Source: Symsagittifera roscoffensis (lineage: Eukaryota; Xenacoelomorpha; Acoela; Convolutidae). Taken from it: a stretch of 64,000 nt of DNA. Under the pieces are notes generated by a model. That model worked only from the letters and a program-made list of their open reading frames with translations. It was not told where the DNA came from and searched no databases. Numbering within the stretch: position 1 is the stretch's first letter; every line of letters starts with the position of its first letter. Position numbers and translations under genes: made by a program. Shown here one piece after another: positions 21,734 through 33,100 of the stretch. The stretch covers positions 18,771,814-18,835,813 of the forward strand of contig NC_087063.1 of NCBI RefSeq assembly GCF_963678635.1. The letters are read 5' to 3'.

Positions 21734-24709
21734 ACCAATTTTGTTTGTTTTGAATGTAAATCAGTTTGCTTATACCAATTCTAGTACTTCAAATGCGTTG
21801 GCGCGCAATCGAAAAAGCTTGTTCTGATTTTTATGAGGCTTGTTCTGGTAATAGAAAATTGTCTGGGGGAGAAAGAAAGTTTCTGCCCGGAGGTAGAAGC
21901 AGATAAAACACAATTTGTCTGGTCATTTCGTCTGGCCACAAAACTAACAAGGTTTCTCACACCAGGAAAAGCTATTCAATCTTTCGAAATTTCTTTTTTG
22001 TTCCGATTTTCGAAAACAATTTTATGCATGAGTGATTTTAATATTCAAACCAACACCGAAACATTTTTAAAGCTTATTTAACGGATACTTTTAAACTATC
22101 TGAAAGATATCAATGCAATGGGCCCAAATTATAAGAAGCTTTCCTTGTTATTGCTTTTTATAAACTAATGGGGGTTTGCATTCAGGACAAATTCGCCAAC
22201 TTGTGATTATTATATATAATTTATTTGAGCTTAATATCACTAATAACTTTTAGTTGGTGAGAATTCCGTCAAAATATTACAATGGCCGCTTAGTTTTTTT
22301 CTCAAAAAACTATCGAATAAAATTAATTTTTTCTAATCAACCATTGCAAAAACTCTACAATCAGAGCTTCAAAAGAAAAAAATAAGAGAGGTGGGCAGGG
22401 CAACATGAAAGTTGAAGTGTTTTTAATTGTTTAAATGAAACTATAAGCCTCATCAAAAAATGCTTTGAACTCATTATTATCGTGGCTTGATTTGAATTTA
22501 AGCTTCAACATATTTTACTCAATACTCAGACCACGCCTTCAAGCAAAAAAAACAGAATAACACTCGTATTCTTTTCCGTCCGCTTTCATTTATGCCATGA
22601 ATAAGATTTGTCCACCACCAATTGCTCCAGTAGCTCCAGTTTTCATTGATTGGGGGGGGATGGGTTGATCGTGATATGTGAATGGTTTAGCCGCTGATGC
22701 ACTGAATGCCCGTGAATGCCCGAGGCGACGCAGTTGGGAAATGATACTTAATACTCTGCTAATGCGCTTTTAATGAGCGCTTAATCGATTCACTTTCAGT
22801 TGAGGCTGGATTGGATTGGATGGTATTAAATTGCAATACATTTCAGTTGAGCCTTGTCTAATTCGGTAATCGCGGCCATAAACGGACATCCCCTTTTTTG
22901 ATACCCTACTCCCCCTCACACCCTAAGAATGCATTTAAAAATTTAATGCAGTACATTAGAAAACTATAATTGATGGCTCTATGTATCTAGAAGTTAAAAT
23001 AACACGTTTAAGCAGGTGCGGGGCTTAATTTTTTCATCATCGGCGGAGGTGGATTTTTAATCAAATTTCAGTCTTTTTTTAGGACGGGCACAATGAGGTT
23101 TTGAGCTCTCTCGGAATATAAGAAAAACGCTGGTTTGCAAAAATTTCTGCGCTAAAGGAAAATTTTAGGAGAAAAAAACGCGCAAAAAATGAGTTTATAG
23201 AACATAAAAAAATATTGTTGGAAAACTAAAATTTCTAGTTAATTTCATTTGAAAAATATTCTAAAAAATAGGTGAGAAAGTAAACTCATATTCACGTATA
23301 ACCCCTTGACTCCACTTCTTCTGGTAGCCTCACTTTATTAGTTAAAATCGAACCTTTTGGGTAACACAACACTTTTGGGTAAATTCCAAAAAAATGCACG
23401 CTTGCACACCGACCCCCTCAAGGTTCTTAGGTCGAAAGGACAACTTAAGGGCGCGGAAGAACTTAATCCGCCAAACAAGAGAGAGACCCTTTTGAGCAAT
23501 ATAACTCTTGAATATTTAGAAATAATGCCACGCATTCAGACCCGGACTATGGCAAAACGTGGGAGAAATACATGTGCACTCAAAAAATGAACATGTAATT
23601 TTACGAAAAAAAAATTATGTAATTTCACATGTTCGTCACATGTGATTAAAACCTCGGGAGAAATTGAGTGTCACAAGTGATTCACATGTCCAAACATGTA
23701 AAATCACATGTTTTTTTACGGAATTATTTTACGGAATTTTCTAGTGAGAAAAATCTAGATATTTGCTTCATCAAATCGGAAATAGAAGCCGAGTTAACTA
23801 TCGATGTCAGATTAGCTCAAATCCGACAATCAGTGGGGGAAGCGGTGCACTTAACCCATTCTGCCAGGATTAATCTGCCGATATAGCCTGTTAGGTTTAA
23901 TTAGGAAGGAAGATGCATGTCCATTCTGTCTTGTTCAAGTTCACGTCCTCTGCCGAGCGGAAGCGAACTGACTAATGAAGGAAACAGCGCTGAACTAATC
24001 TCACTGTCAAAACTAAAAACTAATAAAGCAAAAAAGGTATCAGTTAATAGTTAACCCCAGATACTGCTCAGGGACACTGATTTTTGCGAATACTTCGAAT
24101 TCTCTTTTGAAAAAAAAAATCAGCTTTTTTCAAAAATTACGTTAAGTAGAAAAAAGTTCGCCGGAGCCTACGCCTTTATTTTTAAGTAATTATTCGATTG
24201 AAATAAGGGATGTTTGTACTAGCTGTGGTTTTAATCTAGACAAAACCGATTTCTTATATAATAGTTTTTAATGATTCTTTTATTCCAGTTGAAGATATCT
24301 GTCATGAGCTCAAGTCAAAAACATATACATTCGTCTGCGATTATACTTGGCTTTAAAATTGCAAATCTCTCTATCTTAGACTATTTCCAGAGCGCTTTAT
24401 ATACATAGCAGACCTCTCAAGCAGACCTCCATGCCTTAAAACTCCAGACATTTAACTCCATATGTACAAAACTCAAAGTCATACAATTTCAGTTTCTTAA
24501 AAAGACTAGCATAAAACCTGCGGATGAATTTGAGATAAAGCAGAACATAATATTCGCAAAACTCTTTTTTTATAAACCGCTATAATGCAGTTTTAATTGG
24601 GATTTTTAAAAGTTTCTCAATTAAAACTATTTGACATATCAAACATCTCATCAGCTGAATTCAATAAGAAATTTTCTTACCCTCATTTTATTTTTTATGT
24701 ATAGTTTTT
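21734..24709. other. Non-coding interval
   Basis: No supported exon. An 82-codon frame at 21833-22081 and a 77-codon frame at 23357-23590 have no recognisable domain or splice context. A patch at 23915-23980 is less AT-rich and includes a short ATG frame of 20 codons, too little to call. A cluster of ACATGT/TCACATG palindromes lies at 23590-23715. Confidence 0.4.
23590..23715. repeat. Cluster of TCACATGT/ACATGTGA palindromes
   Basis: ACATGTAATTT, TTTCACATGT, TCACATGTGATT, TTCACATGTCC, AACATGTAAAATC and ATCACATGT occur within ~125 bp in both orientations. They can pair with one another over 8-14 bp. It is not obviously part of a larger element. Confidence 0.5.
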
Positions 24710-25952
24710 GTTCCGGCCATTGAAAATGGGGAGAAACTTTGTATTCGGGTGGGTTTTAGTTGTTTTTGTTACGAGGCCAAATTGGGCATTTTGTGAATTG
24801 TAAGCTGATTCCGCAGCAGTCCCAAACCAGATTTTTTGCGGAATCCGCAACATTGCTACTTTTCTTTGATCTTCATTGCTATCAATAGCTGAAACACTGT
24901 ATTGCGCAAAACTTCTGCAAAAACAGACAATTTTGTGGAGCCTGCAACAAAACTTGCGGAATCCTCAAAAAGTTTTGCGGAAACTGGAACAGCTTGTGGA
25001 ATCCATGAATAAATAAAGATATATCTGTTTAGTAAACTTAAACTATCGTGGAGTCCGGAACTGTAATAGGAATCTGCAAATTATTAGCTCAATCCGCAAA
25101 TTTTAAGCGGAATCTGCACATCGTAGACGAAATCTGCATAAATTTGCGGAACCCGCTTACAGTTTCGGAATCCACTTACATTTGCGGAATCCGGAACAAC
25201 TACCTATATTCGCTCGTTGCGGAATCCGCAGCAAAACTAATGAGCCAACAAAATCTACTTTAAAAGTGTTTTTACGCGGAACCCACGTCACTTTCGTAAA
25301 GGCAACCCAATAACATTTCGCTACACATTTAAAAACTTGCCTCTGGAATCAAAAAACATACAGACACAAAATTGTGCGCCTGTCCAGTGCATAGTTTGGC
25401 CTCGTAATGTTCGTTTTGTTTTCCACGCAAATTCAGGTACCCAAAAATAATCATCGGACTGGGTTGCGTGATATATCATATTGAAGCCCTTAAAATCTTA
25501 GTTTGAACCAAATTAGAAAAATTTCAAAAAAATTTTCCGTGAAGAGAAAAACCGGTTTAAAATTTTTGATTTTTCGTCTTGTTTCGAGCGAATAAAACGA
25601 GCAAGCAGTCTTATTTCAACTACCTAAAATCATACAATAGCTTAATTTAAACATAAAACTTAGTTTTTTATGAGTAACTTTAGTTTATTTTGAGTATTTT
25701 AGCGCCTTTTTGAAATCAAAATCTTAAAAATTTCAAAAATTGCAAAATTAAAAAAAATAATAAATTGATTTTTTTCATTTTTATATAGCTTCTTTTAGAA
25801 AAAATGTTTTTTCAGTTTGCTTAATTTAACATGACTGTCGATTATTTTGGATCTCCAGTTTTTTATTCATCTCCTTTATCACACCAGTCGAAAAAATTGA
25901 CAATAATTAAAAAAAAACGTTTTTTTCATTTTTTAAAGGTTATGGTCGGAAC
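24710..25952 (+). mobile_element. GTTCCGRCCAT inverted-end element, full-length example
   Basis: The left end GTTCCGGCCAT (24710-24720) pairs with the right end ATGGTCGGAAC (25942-25952), 10 of 11 bases. The right half is shared with the copies at 2512-4346 and 18964-19630. The left half (about 24805-25290) is a degenerate minisatellite of GCGGAATCCGC units. No transposase-like frame is present, so it would be non-autonomous. The first eight bases resemble the GTTCCGAC end of family A, so the two families may share ends. Confidence 0.6.
24805..25290 (+). repeat. Degenerate minisatellite of TTTTGCGGAATCCGCAA-like units
   Basis: Short, partly palindromic units (TGCGGAATCCGCAA and variants such as GCGGAATCCTCAA, GCGGAACCCGC and GCGGAATCTGC) recur at irregular 25-45 bp spacing. 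The 71-codon frame at 25048-25263 is a translation of this array and not a gene. Confidence 0.65.
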
Positions 25953-27006
25953 ACTCAGTGCCACCTGCACAGTAACTCAGTTGCCGGCTATCCTTGTTCA
26001 TTTATAATTTTTTTGCATGATGAGTGCTTTGTCATTATTAGTATTATTCTGTATCGAAGATAAAAAGAAATTAACAACATCAATAACCATGCTACAATCA
26101 ATGAGAAGCTTTTTCTCGTACTGTTTCTTCGATAAATAGCTTCTAACAACAACTTTTTTGTATCATATGTGCTTTGCTATCAGCAACATCAGTCAGATAC
26201 AGATCACTATAACGAAGTTTACTGGGAGAATTTTAAAACTTTTTAATTTGTGGGTAGCTATTATGTAGACTAAATATATTTCGAGGTTGAACAAAAACCA
26301 TATAAAAATCAGGCCAAAGTTCCCAAAATTTTTTTCCCATTTCATGGAATAATGGGTCTACCCCGCTTACAGCATGCAGCCTGTTTTACCTTTCCAGTGT
26401 ATTAATAAACGCTAGTCAAACACATGGTGTTGTAAACAGTTATTAAAAAGTATGAAAGTTGGTTTTGTCATGAAAGATTTGATTTGGGGATAGAAAAGTT
26501 CGATAATGGGTAGAGTGATATTAATTCAATCTAATCAAAAGTACGAAAAACATCGTTCCTCTAAAAACTTTTTTATATTGTAGATTTATCAACCCCAAGA
26601 AATTATATTAGATGTTAAATTTAATATTATTAGATAGTTCTGTCGCCAAATTTTTTGAACTAATTTTTGTCTTCTTTGCCTCAATCTATTGTTTTTGTGC
26701 TTTATCTGCTGCTTAATATATGAATCAAGATTTAGCACAGAAATTGCGCCTTAACTAGTCTCGAATAGTTTTTGTATAAACGACGAATTGTGTACTGCCA
26801 AAATCGAAATTGTTGAGTGGCAACAAAATGACCAAACAAAGTTGACCTGTGCAAGCATATTCGCTTGGCAATCAGTAGATTTCCTACCAATACCCATCAT
26901 CTGTCAACTGCTGTAAAATTCATGTGGGATAAAAACTCCCAGGCATTATTCCTCACTTACCGGAACTATAAATTGAAACAGTAATAAACAACTCGTGTTT
27001 TTTTTC
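25953..27006. other. Non-coding interval
   Basis: No exon or clear repeat seen between two mobile elements. Confidence 0.45.
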
Positions 27007-27438
27007 CAGGGTTGGCAAGTTATTTACCATTGTTATTTAACATTGAATTTAACTTACAGTGTTATTTATAATTTCTAACAGTGATGTTATCTATTTGTTA
27101 AAAATATGAGTAATTCTTAGAAAAACACAACCCAACTATACTGCATTTCAGATTCAAAATTGCTAGCGTTAACGAAAGCTGCCATGGGAAGAAGAAAGAG
27201 TGATTTATGGTGTCATTACAAAGAGGTGAAAGTGGACGGGGTCGTGAGAGGAAAATGCGATGCTTGTTCCGAAACGATAAAGCTGAGAAAGCCGGAAAGT
27301 TGGCGTTTTTGTTCAAAAAACTCAACTTTTGTTGATATGTTAATTTAATTAACAATTTTACAAAAATAACATGTTTTTTTTCGATATATAACAGTTAGTT
27401 TGTTATTTTTGTTTTGAACTTAAATTTTGCCAACCCTG
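27007..27438 (+). mobile_element. Deleted hAT transposon with TIRs and a BED-finger relic
   Basis: CAGGGTTGGCAA at 27007 is mirrored by TTGCCAACCCTG ending at 27438, the terminal-repeat type used by hAT transposons. The 8-bp flanks TTTTTTTC (left) and GTTTTTTC (right) match at 7 of 8 positions, as expected for a hAT target duplication. Inside is a single BED zinc-finger fragment; the transposase catalytic region is absent. The element is therefore an internally deleted, non-autonomous copy that kept the 5' coding exon. Confidence 0.8.
27184..27348 (+). pseudogene. BED-type zinc-finger fragment of a hAT transposase
   Basis: An ATG at 27184 opens a 54-codon frame, MGRRKSDLWCHYKEVKVDG, followed by VVRGKCDACSETIK. 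The Trp/His-Tyr followed by Cys-x2-Cys matches the first half of a BED finger, the DNA-binding domain at the N-terminus of hAT transposases. The second half (the His/Cys ligands) is missing: after RKPESW the frame runs into sequence near the right terminal repeat and stops at 27348. An upstream TTTCAG at 27146-27151 could be a splice acceptor. It is too short to act as a transposase. I call it a relic, although expression of the fragment is not excluded. Confidence 0.65.
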
Positions 27439-27852
27439 GTTTTTTCAAAATCAAGATAAGAAAGCACAATTTTTAGGCTAACTGCTTTCTTAAGAGTTCT
27501 TTGATTTTAGGCTTTTTTTGAGCCTAAATTATTCATAAAACAGGTTTATCACTAAATATCAACTAATGGTTAATACCTTTTACTTTTTTTTCTTCTTTGT
27601 TTTGCCTAATTATTAGATTAATTGAACTTTTCGTCCCCGCTTTTCGGAAAAGTTACAAGTGGATTTGTTCGTGAGAGTATATAATTAATGCGATAAGCAT
27701 GTAAATTAATTAGCAAGCGATTTCCACTTAGTAATTTTTTGGACACTTGAGAGCCACATGCATCATTCAAAATAAGAAAGAAGGTTTTGGAGCTTAGCGA
27801 AAAATACGGAAAAAAATTGTAAGCGCTCATCTATTTTAACAAAACTACTGTT

Positions 27853-28830
27853 CATTGCTCGTATCAGTGCAAAAGCACTGGTGTTTCGACTGCCCAATAA
27901 CTGGTTTCTATTAGTTTTTCGCTCATGGAGTATTGATGATTTCAAGGTTGATAATTGCAATTCTTAAGTGTTAAAATTTGGGTGGTGTATGAAATTAATA
28001 AAACAATCTTGAGCGTTTATTTATGGTTTATTTATAGTTATTTATGCCCTGAATGCTCCGACTGTCCCTTAATTTATATCGAAAAAAGTATGAAAGTTAA
28101 AATATAAAAAAGTATATCCGGGCTTTTAACTCGGGCTTTTAAAAATGGTAGAAAAAACTTATCAAAAAACTGAGCTCATTCGAAATGGATTTTTATTTCA
28201 TCCAACAAAGGTGAATCTGGTATCATCATTTAAACAAGCATGAATAATCTGACTTTCAGATTATGAGCCAAAAAAACACCCATCACAAAAGAATCAGTGC
28301 ATTGAACTACACCGAAATCGGCAGAGCTTTCTCCGATGAATTGAAAAAATTAGTCGAGTGCCATCATTGCAGAAATACCGGGCTTTCAAAGTATATCGAA
28401 AAAAAATATATCCTTAAAAATTTTTGAAAACCTATACATTTTGAAAAAAATCTCTGTGTAAAATTTTGAGTAGTGCAAAACTAATACGACCAATTAGCTA
28501 GCCTCAATGCAATTTGGAACGATTTTGTTGTGCGGGATAGTTCGCCACGCATAAATAATTAGCGTTACGCTCTCAGCATTATGAATTAACTATTTAAAGC
28601 GCGCATCATTTAGCCCAGAATATGGCAAATTTGGCAATTTTCAACACCCCAGGACTTTACAAAAAATTATCGGAGGTAACATATCTTTTTCTATTTGAAG
28701 TCAAGAAGTTGATATCTTCAAAGGGGTATAAAAAATTTTGTCGAAAATTATTATTTTGATCGGTGAAAATTAGCTGAACAAAAAAAACCACACCGAACAA
28801 AATTATTCCGTTTTCTTCGAAAGCCGGAAC
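27853..28830 (+). mobile_element. Family B: old relative of family A, possibly two pieces
   Basis: 27857-27900 matches the left end of family A but with a different stem (CAGTGC...GCACTG). From 28045 (GCCCTGAATGCTCCGACTG) to the end at GAAAGCCGGAAC the sequence follows the family A layout: GATTAGCTAGCCTCAATGC, GGAACGATTTT, GCGCGCATCATTTAGCCC, ATGGCAAATTTGGCAATTTT and TTATCGGAGGTAAC. Substitutions are numerous. It defines an older subfamily also seen at 35520 and 48914. Confidence 0.65.
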
Positions 28831-29279
28831 GATATACAAAAGATCAAATGGGCTATGATACCTGATCAGTTATCTCGCTTTTAAAATTTAGTGAAATCAA
28901 AAAATAAGTGCTCCTCTTTTTTTAAGTCTCTGTAAGTCGGTGATTTTGATTTGAATCCTGATTATTACCCCAAAAGCAATATTCAGGCATGACTTTAAAA
29001 GAAAAGTTTTTATGCTTTGAACAAATCACGAGCGCAGCACTGAATTTTCCGACTGTGTCGACTGAATTTTCCAAAAAATTATCAATTTTTCAATCAAAAT
29101 GGATTTGTCAAACTTCACACCATGCGCAATTAAAACAAAATGAATTTTTTGAAACTTCAACCTCTGCGTTTACTAATGCAATATGTGAATCAACTAGCAA
29201 CCCTCAAATTAATTTTAGTGGTTTAAAAGCCTTAGTAAATTGCCGCATAAACTACGGGTTTTAAAACAGTTGTTTTGCA

Positions 29280-29497
29280 AATTAGCTAATTCAATTAGGC
29301 CTAAATGGCATTTTAGCTCCCTGTGGTGTGACACAAATTGAACACGGGTGAAAATCGAAATTTTTTTGAGCTCAATTATATGATGCTTTCCAGTTTGTAT
29401 AAAAAGTAAACATTTTTGGTTAAAAAACGAATCTTGTCAGCTTAAAAAACCGTCAGAACGAGCAAACATTCCAACTTGTCTTCAAAGGTCGGAAAAA
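29280..29497 (+). mobile_element. Diverged family B fragment
   Basis: The order of landmarks (AATGGCATTTTAGC, GGGTGAAAATC, GAGCTCAATTATATG, then AACATTCCAACTTGTCTTCAAAGGTCGG) parallels the right half of family A/B. It is old, with the terminal hairpin eroded. Confidence 0.4.
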
Positions 29498-29713
29498 GTA
29501 CTACCAAAATTAGTATTTGATGATTTTGAAGAAGCAAAAACTTTCTAAAATTTTTCTGTTCTTCCGTTGTCAAAAAACTAACAAAAACATTTGGCTCAAT
29601 TTCCTTGGATGTGTGAAATATGATTGAAGGAAGTATATGAGCAAAACAATAACTAACTATACAAAGTCTGTTCAATTTTTTTAGAATAGTGTGAACTCAC
29701 CGAGTCATACGAG

Positions 29714-30139
29714 CAGGGGCGGATTTGGGGGGGGGGGGGGCGGATGCCTTTTTTCCTCAGCGATTCGACCCCCTGCCGAACCAAAGGGTCCCCCCTTTAA
29801 ACTAATTTGAGATATCCATTTTTGGCGACGGACCCTAAAACTTTTCTAATGGCGCCTTTGGCGCCAAAATATAATAATTTTGAGGGGGGAGCGCGCGCCG
29901 AAAAAAACGCGATTTTTTGGTAAACGTTTTCCAAAAAGTGCCTGAAAACTTTTTTTTGGCCTGTTTTTTCAAAACTTTGCCTGCGGCGCAGAAATTTTGG
30001 TCGAAACAAGGTCTTTGTAGTGCTTTGGGAGAGATCAGAATATCAATTTGGTTGACTTGAAAAAAATGTCGACAAAATTTTAAACATTTTTTTGACATTC
30101 CGCCCCCCCCCCCTCGAGAAAATCCTAGATCCGCCCCTG
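29714..30139 (+). mobile_element. hAT-like MITE (CAGGGGCGGAT family), copy 3, with TSD
   Basis: Best-preserved copy. CAGGGGCGGATTT at the left and AATCCTAGATCCGCCCCTG at the right are inverted ends. The flanks CATACGAG (29706-29713) and CATTCGAG (30140-30147) match at 7 of 8 positions, the target-duplication length of hAT transposons. A G-run near the left end and a C-run near the right end could pair. Minus frames at 29797-30098 are internal to it and are not genes. Confidence 0.85.
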
Positions 30140-30147
30140 CATTCGAG

Positions 30148-33100
30148 TGTTGTCAAATTCTATTAAAAATGGTGTATATGTTTCATGTTTCAGGCTTGTG
30201 ATACTGTTTTAATGATTATGACTTGAAAAAAAAATGTCTTCAGCTGAAAATTAATATGTGTGTATATATTCCCTCAAATCAGGATATCATGTGCAATCAA
30301 TAAATTCGAAATTTTTGCGGTTTCGAGAAAAAAATGTTGCCGATTAATTTTGCTTTTCAGACCGACATTTTTTAAGTTTCATGTGTTTTCATCTTCAAAG
30401 CTAGTAAAGCAGTATTAGTTGAGCTGTGGGTATTTAGTTCTGTTCTTAGAGACTAAAGCTCTCCCTGTCCGTCTCCTATCCTGTCACCGAAAAAAAAATT
30501 TTTTTGCAGTGTTTTTTTTCCTGTTTCGCTACTGATGGTGTTCGGAACAATCGGTGTTATCTACCCAACAGCTGGTTTTTCCTAACTGTGTAAAAAAAAT
30601 TTTGACCAACAAACTTATACACTTGAGAGCTACAAACCACATTTGGTTTTTAAGTTTTTTAAAGGTTTTTTAGTGATATTACTGTTATTACTTACCTCCA
30701 CGATAACAAAGTCCATTTGCAGCTCATGAATTAATCAGTAATCAGAGTAGATAAAAAAAGAGAGACTAATATATTGAAAGAGAGAAAAAAAGAGTAAGGA
30801 GGGATGAAGTTGAAAGAACAGAAAAACAGAATGGGCAAATTGTATGAAAACAGGGTCCAATACTCTGTCAGTTTCAATGGGGTCAATTGGGTCGGGCGGT
30901 GAAATGCGAGGCGTGTTCTTGTCAACAAGGCCATAAGGAAACTTGAGAACGTTTTACATGTCTTGCAAGACTTTGTTATCATTTAAAATGCCAAATCTTT
31001 GAAACTGACAATGGTTCGATCTCGCTGTCCATAACTTAAAGAAGGCATGATTGAAAGATGTGGCGCTTAATAATATAAACATCAGATAGGAAATATATGG
31101 CAACAAGTAGAATAAATATGTGTTATTTTAAAACATGCAAAATTATAAATAATAATAGAGATCTCATATTTATAGGTATTTTATGTTACAGCTGAAAATT
31201 GTTGGAACAGTGATAAGGAGTTTTATTTCAATTTTTACAGCTGAATGCCGAATGGTTGGCTGATATTGGTATGTTACTTTTTAATATAAAATATTGAGCC
31301 GTTGAGCCATAATTAGCACAAAATGAAGAAATAACTGAAAACGTGACTACAAGAAAGATGAAAACTTTTGAAGTATGATGCAAAAATGTCAGCTCATAGC
31401 CAGTAATTGTTAATAAATATGGAGCTGAGTTTTGGGGCGACAATATTTTTCTTTGAATCAAAATGTCTTTGGCAATTGAGGGGGAGGAGGGGGATTGGTA
31501 ATATTTGCGATCACTTCGGGCTCTGGGTTCTTTGTAAAGAAGGGAATATGATTACTTTGATCAGATATCAATCAAGTTCAAATCAAAGCGAGAACAGCTG
31601 AAGAAAGAGAGAAAAAATCAAGGACTGAACTGAATATTGTTCACAGACAGAAAGTGTGAACAAGCACCAAAAATAGGTAACGGGGCAAACGATGAGACGA
31701 AAGAAACCACAAGAACAAAAAAAAAGAGAAAAAAGACGAACACAGGGGTAAAAATGAATGGTCCGATGCAAAAATTGAGGAATAAAGACGAAGAAAATTA
31801 AATGCCTCAAGACTGTACTTTAAACTTAGACGCAAAAAATTAAAAAATACGCTTCAAATTGCATATGCATTCAGATTATGGAGAAAATAATGAGATTTTT
31901 CCTCCTTTATTTTGTTTCATCCTCTCAAATTTGGTTGGTTGCATTTTTCCTTGTATTTTTTGTCTTCAATTGGTAAAAACGCCCCTAGTAAAAGAAGTAT
32001 AAAACAGATTAGAAGTCTAAATGTGCATTGTGTTTTAAAAAATCTGATAATGATGTTTTATTACCAATTATCCACTTGCTCAGGGACTGTTTGAGGGGAG
32101 AGCTTTCAGTTGTGACAGAGATTAGTGTCAGGTATCCAATGCCATTATTATTTCCAGTTGTTGGCATCCGTAATGCTATCTATCATTTTGACCTTACCAT
32201 TAATACCATCATCATTTTGATGCCATAGTAAGCAGTGTTGCTTGGTATAGGGCTCCCAGCGGGTCCTTTGAACAGATATGGCAGCAAATTAACCCTCATT
32301 AAACACTATCTGCAGCCAACACTGCTGCTTCACAGTTAAAAACGACGGAAGACAGACGGGCCGCTGAGCAGACGGTCCATGAGCAGAAAAGTTTAAGTAC
32401 TTTGTAACTATGCTCTTTTAATAAATATTTGAGCGCTTTTTGCTTGTTTCATTTTTGTTCAAGCTAAGTTGGATTTCTTCTTTTTTATATATTTATTTTT
32501 TGTCCTAGTCCAAAATAAGTAAAAAACGCTCATCATTTTTTGCTTGTAACGGAAGTTTTCATTTCTTACAGTTCATCTTTTTATGCTTTTTTGTTTAAAT
32601 TTCAATTTTATTTATAATGTTTCCTTTTTCATTTTAGCTCTCTAAGTTTTAAGTCTTGTCGATAATGTTTTTCTGCTAGCGCAACGATTCATTTTCCTCT
32701 GTCATCATATAACACCATGATGTGTTGGTATGTATATGAATGCGAATGCAATAATAAAATCTTTTACTATATTCTAAGGTGTGCTGGCGTGGATTGCGTT
32801 TCCGTCCTGACCGGGTATGAACAAATAAAGCCGGCCAGTCAAGGGTCATCAAGGGTCTCTTGCTCTAACGCCCTCTCCTCTTTTTCTATCAAATCTGGTT
32901 GAGAGATTCGGGAATTGGTGCAAGTGTGTCTTAAAAGTGCATTATCCATAGAAATTCTTGTAAAAACTTACTACAAAGCTCTTAATCATTTCATTTTTGA
33001 AAATAAAAGTACAGGTTAAGAGTGCAAAAGACCTGAAAGCACAAGAACTTGAATGATTAAATATCCAACTTCCTTAGCATCTGTTTGGCTTTTAAAAATA

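Noticed and set aside
27857-27880. Self-cleaving ribozyme in the CTGATACGAGCAG end
   Set aside because: The hammerhead CUGAUGA and GAAA cores are absent, and I see no match to twister or hairpin-ribozyme conserved positions.
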